Shown in pieces: positions 61,464 to 64,000 of a stretch of 64,000 nt of DNA. The notes beneath the pieces were generated by a model. The model had not been told where the DNA came from, searched no databases, and saw only the letters and a program-made list of their open reading frames with translations. Position 1 is the stretch's first letter; each line of letters opens with the position of its first letter. The position numbers and the translations under genes were made by a program. The stretch comes from RGIG3701 sp030530205 (GTDB lineage Bacteria; Planctomycetota; Planctomycetia; Pirellulales; Thermoguttaceae). The stretch covers positions 62,001 to 126,000 of the forward strand of contig JAUMVK010000003.1 in assembly GCA_030530205.1 (NCBI GenBank), written 5' to 3'.

Positions 61464-63944
61464 ATGGCCACTGATTTGAATTCTGACTCTAATCCCTCTT
61501 CTGAATACGGTGCGGATCAAATCGCTCACCTGAGCGACCTGGAACACGTGCGTAAACGCCCCAGTATGTACATTGCCGACACGACAACTCGAGGACTTCA
61601 TCATCTTGTATATGAAGTGGTCGATAATTCCATCGACGAAGTGATGGCCGGCTACGCCACGTTCGTGAATGTTACGATCAACACGGACGGCTCGATCACT
61701 GTAGAGGATAACGGGCGCGGGATCCCTGTTGAAATTTTCCCTGAACTGGGCATTTCGACACTTGAAGGGGTTATGACCATCCTCAAGTTTGGTGGAAAAT
61801 TCGGCGGCGGCGCGTACACAACTTCCGGCGGTCTGCATGGTGTCGGTGTGACGGTCGTGAATTTCCTTTCCGAGTGGTGCACCTGCCAGGTCTGCCGCGA
61901 TGGTTTCATCTGGCAGCAGGAATACGAGCGCGGCGTCCCGACCAGCGGCGTCGAGAAAATCGGAAAATCCTCCTCCACCGGCACGAAAACCACGTTCAAA
62001 CCGGATTCCGAGATTTTCCCGGACATTAAGTTTCAGTTCAGCACTCTTCACCGCCGTCTCCAGGAACTGGCGTTTTTGAACAAGGGTGTGAGGATCAATT
62101 TCAAAGACACTCGTACAGGTGATTCGGATTCGTTCTACTTCGAGCGTGGTATTGTGGAGTTTGTCGAGTACCTGAACCGAGGCACACAGCCGATCCACCA
62201 GGACGTCATTAATATTAAAGGTGAACAGGACGGCGTTCAGTGGGACATCGCCCTCCAGTACACTGATGAGTACACGGAGAATATTCACTCTTACGTCAAC
62301 AACATTAATACGATTGAAGGGGGTACGCACGTTTCCGGTTTCCGTTCAGCTTTGACTCGTTCCATGAACCGTTATGGAACAAGGGAAGATCTTTTCAAAA
62401 AAGTGACGCCTTCCGGTGATGACTTTCGTGAAGGGTTGACGGTCGTGATTTCCCTGCGTGTTCCGTCTCCCCAATTTGAAGGGCAGACCAAAACAAAGCT
62501 CGGAAACAGCGAAGTCGAAAAAATCGTCGGCAGTGCCGTTTACGAAGCGATGATGGATTACTTCGAGCATCATCCCGAAAACGCCCGTGCGCTGATCCAG
62601 AAAAGTCTCCTCGCCGCCGATGCCCGCGAAGCTGCCGTTCGTGCCCGCAAGGCGGTTCGGGAACGCAAGGAAGTGCTTTCCGGAGGAAGTCTGCCGGGCA
62701 AACTGCTCGACTGTACAAGCCGGGACTATGAAAAATGCGAGCTGTACCTGGTGGAGGGTGACTCCGCCGGCGGGACGGCCGAAGGCGGGCGTATGCGTGA
62801 ATTCCAGGCCATTTTGCCTCTGCGCGGAAAAATCATCAATGCTTACAAAGCTCGTGAGGACAAAGTTCTGGCGAATCAGGAAGTTCGAAGTATGATCTCC
62901 GCTATCGGGACCGGATTTGGCGACGACATCAACCTCGACAAACGGCGTTACAACAAGATCATCATCATGACCGATGCCGATGTCGATGGTTCCCACATCC
63001 GCACGCTGCTGCTAACGTTCTTCTACCGCCAGATGTACGATTTGATCAAAGGCGGCTTTGTGTACGTAGCGCAGCCGCCGCTCTTCCGTATTACACAGAA
63101 GAAAAAAGTCTCTTACGTTCAGACCGATGAGGAGCTGAAATCAATGCTCCTGACAAACGGCCTGAAAGATTGTGTCTTCGACCCGATGGACGGCCGGATC
63201 CTTGAAGGGGAAAACCTTGAAAAACTGACCAAGATCCTCGGCGCGATGGAAGAGCCGATCAACACACTCGAACGCCGCGGCATCAGCCTGAAAAGCCACG
63301 CACTGCTTCAGGATCCTGTGACAGCTCGTTTGCCAGTCCTTCACGCGTTTATTGGGACGCAGGAATTCTGGTTCCTCGATCACGCCGCTGTGGAAAAATT
63401 CGCGGAGCAGTACGAGCAGGAGCATCACGTTGAATTGAATGTCCATTACGGGACGAGCCTCAAAATCGACGTGGAAGAAGCGCAGGCGGAAGAAGAAGGC
63501 GCGGTGAAAAAGATCGATTTTCCGGTCGTTGAGATCCACGAAGTTCGCTCGCTGAACAAGCAACTGGTTGCCTTGCGTTCGATGGGTTTCGAAATCGACT
63601 CATTGATACCCCAGCAGCGCACAGGTCTGGAAGGAAGCCGCTATGAACTGCGTTACGGCGATAGTAAATCGGGGATAAACGACCTGCGGGAGCTTCTTCC
63701 CTCCATCCGTGCCGCAGGGAGCAAAGGGATTCAGGTCAGCCGCTTCAAAGGGCTGGGCGAAATGGACGCGGAAGAAATTCGTGACACGACGCTCGATCCG
63801 GCTCAGCGCACGATGGTTCAGGTGAAACTCGAAGATGCGGCCGCGGCCGATGACCTGTTCCGGATCCTCATGGGCGAAAGCGTTGAACCAAGGCGTGAGT
63901 TTATTGAGAAATACGCCTTGGATGTGACCAACCTTGACGTTTGA
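61464..63944 (+). CDS. gyrB: DNA gyrase subunit B
   Basis: The ATPase and Toprim subunit of DNA gyrase, which adds negative supercoils. The 826-residue product has the GHKL ATPase parts (VYEVVDNSIDEVMAGYA, VEDNGRGIPVEIF, GGLHGVGVTVVNFLSEW), the transducer domain, the Toprim domain (LYLVEGDSAGGTAEGGRMRE and IMTDADVDGSHIRTLLLTFF) and the C-terminal PRREFIEKYALD. Between the second Toprim part and the tail is an insertion (about 540-700) longer than in many GyrBs of about 640, giving the extra length. GSA is GTA in the Toprim loop, a mild change. Confidence 0.95.
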   Translation: MATDLNSDSNPSSEYGADQIAHLSDLEHVRKRPSMYIADTTTRGLHHLVYEVVDNSIDEVMAGYATFVNVTINTDGSITVEDNGRGIPVEIFPELGISTLEGVMTILKFGGKFGGGAYTTSGGLHGVGVTVVNFLSEWCTCQVCRDGFIWQQEYERGVPTSGVEKIGKSSSTGTKTTFKPDSEIFPDIKFQFSTLHRRLQELAFLNKGVRINFKDTRTGDSDSFYFERGIVEFVEYLNRGTQPIHQDVINIKGEQDGVQWDIALQYTDEYTENIHSYVNNINTIEGGTHVSGFRSALTRSMNRYGTREDLFKKVTPSGDDFREGLTVVISLRVPSPQFEGQTKTKLGNSEVEKIVGSAVYEAMMDYFEHHPENARALIQKSLLAADAREAAVRARKAVRERKEVLSGGSLPGKLLDCTSRDYEKCELYLVEGDSAGGTAEGGRMREFQAILPLRGKIINAYKAREDKVLANQEVRSMISAIGTGFGDDINLDKRRYNKIIIMTDADVDGSHIRTLLLTFFYRQMYDLIKGGFVYVAQPPLFRITQKKKVSYVQTDEELKSMLLTNGLKDCVFDPMDGRILEGENLEKLTKILGAMEEPINTLERRGISLKSHALLQDPVTARLPVLHAFIGTQEFWFLDHAAVEKFAEQYEQEHHVELNVHYGTSLKIDVEEAQAEEEGAVKKIDFPVVEIHEVRSLNKQLVALRSMGFEIDSLIPQQRTGLEGSRYELRYGDSKSGINDLRELLPSIRAAGSKGIQVSRFKGLGEMDAEEIRDTTLDPAQRTMVQVKLEDAAAADDLFRILMGESVEPRREFIEKYALDVTNLDV

Positions 63945-64000
63945 TCAGTTTGATTAGCCTGAATTTTTGAGAGAATTTTTTTCTTGAGGGCCTCACCAGA

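Noticed and set aside
63945..64000. Gene or terminator after gyrB at the window end
   Set aside because: Only 56 bases remain, with a weak hairpin-like stretch; not enough to call.
1..64000. tRNA, rRNA, tmRNA or insertion sequence with transposase
   Set aside because: Reading the gaps showed no cloverleaf with conserved GGTTCGA-type arm, no rRNA segments and no transposase-like protein.

Overview
The window looks like one chromosomal contig from a member of the Planctomycetota, possibly a host-associated or otherwise polysaccharide-feeding lineage. The phylum call rests on protein families seen here that are typical of it: a prepilin-type DUF1559 protein (32445-33470), a TIGR03009-type secreted protein (18871-19695), a DUF1598-like secreted protein (58630-59997), several Tat-exported Gfo/Idh/MocA proteins and a giant TPR protein. 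The lineage within the phylum is an inference I cannot test here.

Layout. 1-7386 (minus strand) is the S10/spc ribosomal protein cluster rpsJ-rplC-rplD-rplW-rplB-rpsS-rplV-rpsC-rplP-rpmC-rpsQ-rplN-rplX-rplE, with rplE cut by the window edge; it has unusually long gaps with internal promoter and terminator signals. 7387-7854 is a divergent promoter region leading to a very atypical threonyl-tRNA synthetase-like gene. 9823-17086 holds a GH106-like hydrolase, a two-repeat type I-E-like CRISPR remnant, an HD-domain gene broken by an in-frame TGA, thyX, map, a DUF559 gene between two near-identical repeats, and a ROK sugar kinase. 17118-24134 holds a Flp-type pilin with a decayed partial copy, a short FNT channel, secreted and membrane proteins, a HAD phosphatase and a DUF4091 hydrolase. 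24787-35098 carries hemE, an exported oxidoreductase, a HEAT-repeat protein, a two-module glycosidase, DUF1559 and an aminotransferase. 35371-49318 carries metG, the 1440-residue TPR protein, another Gfo/Idh/MocA protein, a clan GH-A hydrolase, metK, a CE15-like esterase and a small cysteine-containing Tat protein. 49885-63944 has dnaN-dciA, a dTDP-sugar/glycosyltransferase cluster, a BASS transporter, a GH109-like enzyme, a DUF1598-like protein, a UbiA-family prenyltransferase and gyrB.

Themes. Housekeeping translation, one-carbon and replication genes are interleaved with exported carbohydrate-active enzymes (GH106-like, DUF4091/GH123-like, GH5-like, GH-A, GH109-like, CE15-like) and a ROK kinase, which suggests glycan degradation. 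These genes are not arranged in one operon. Intergenic space is rich in dispersed inverted repeats: four families, one with five copies. Promoters read as sigma70-like TTGACA/TATAAT boxes with 16-18 base spacers. No rRNA or tRNA gene was recognised.
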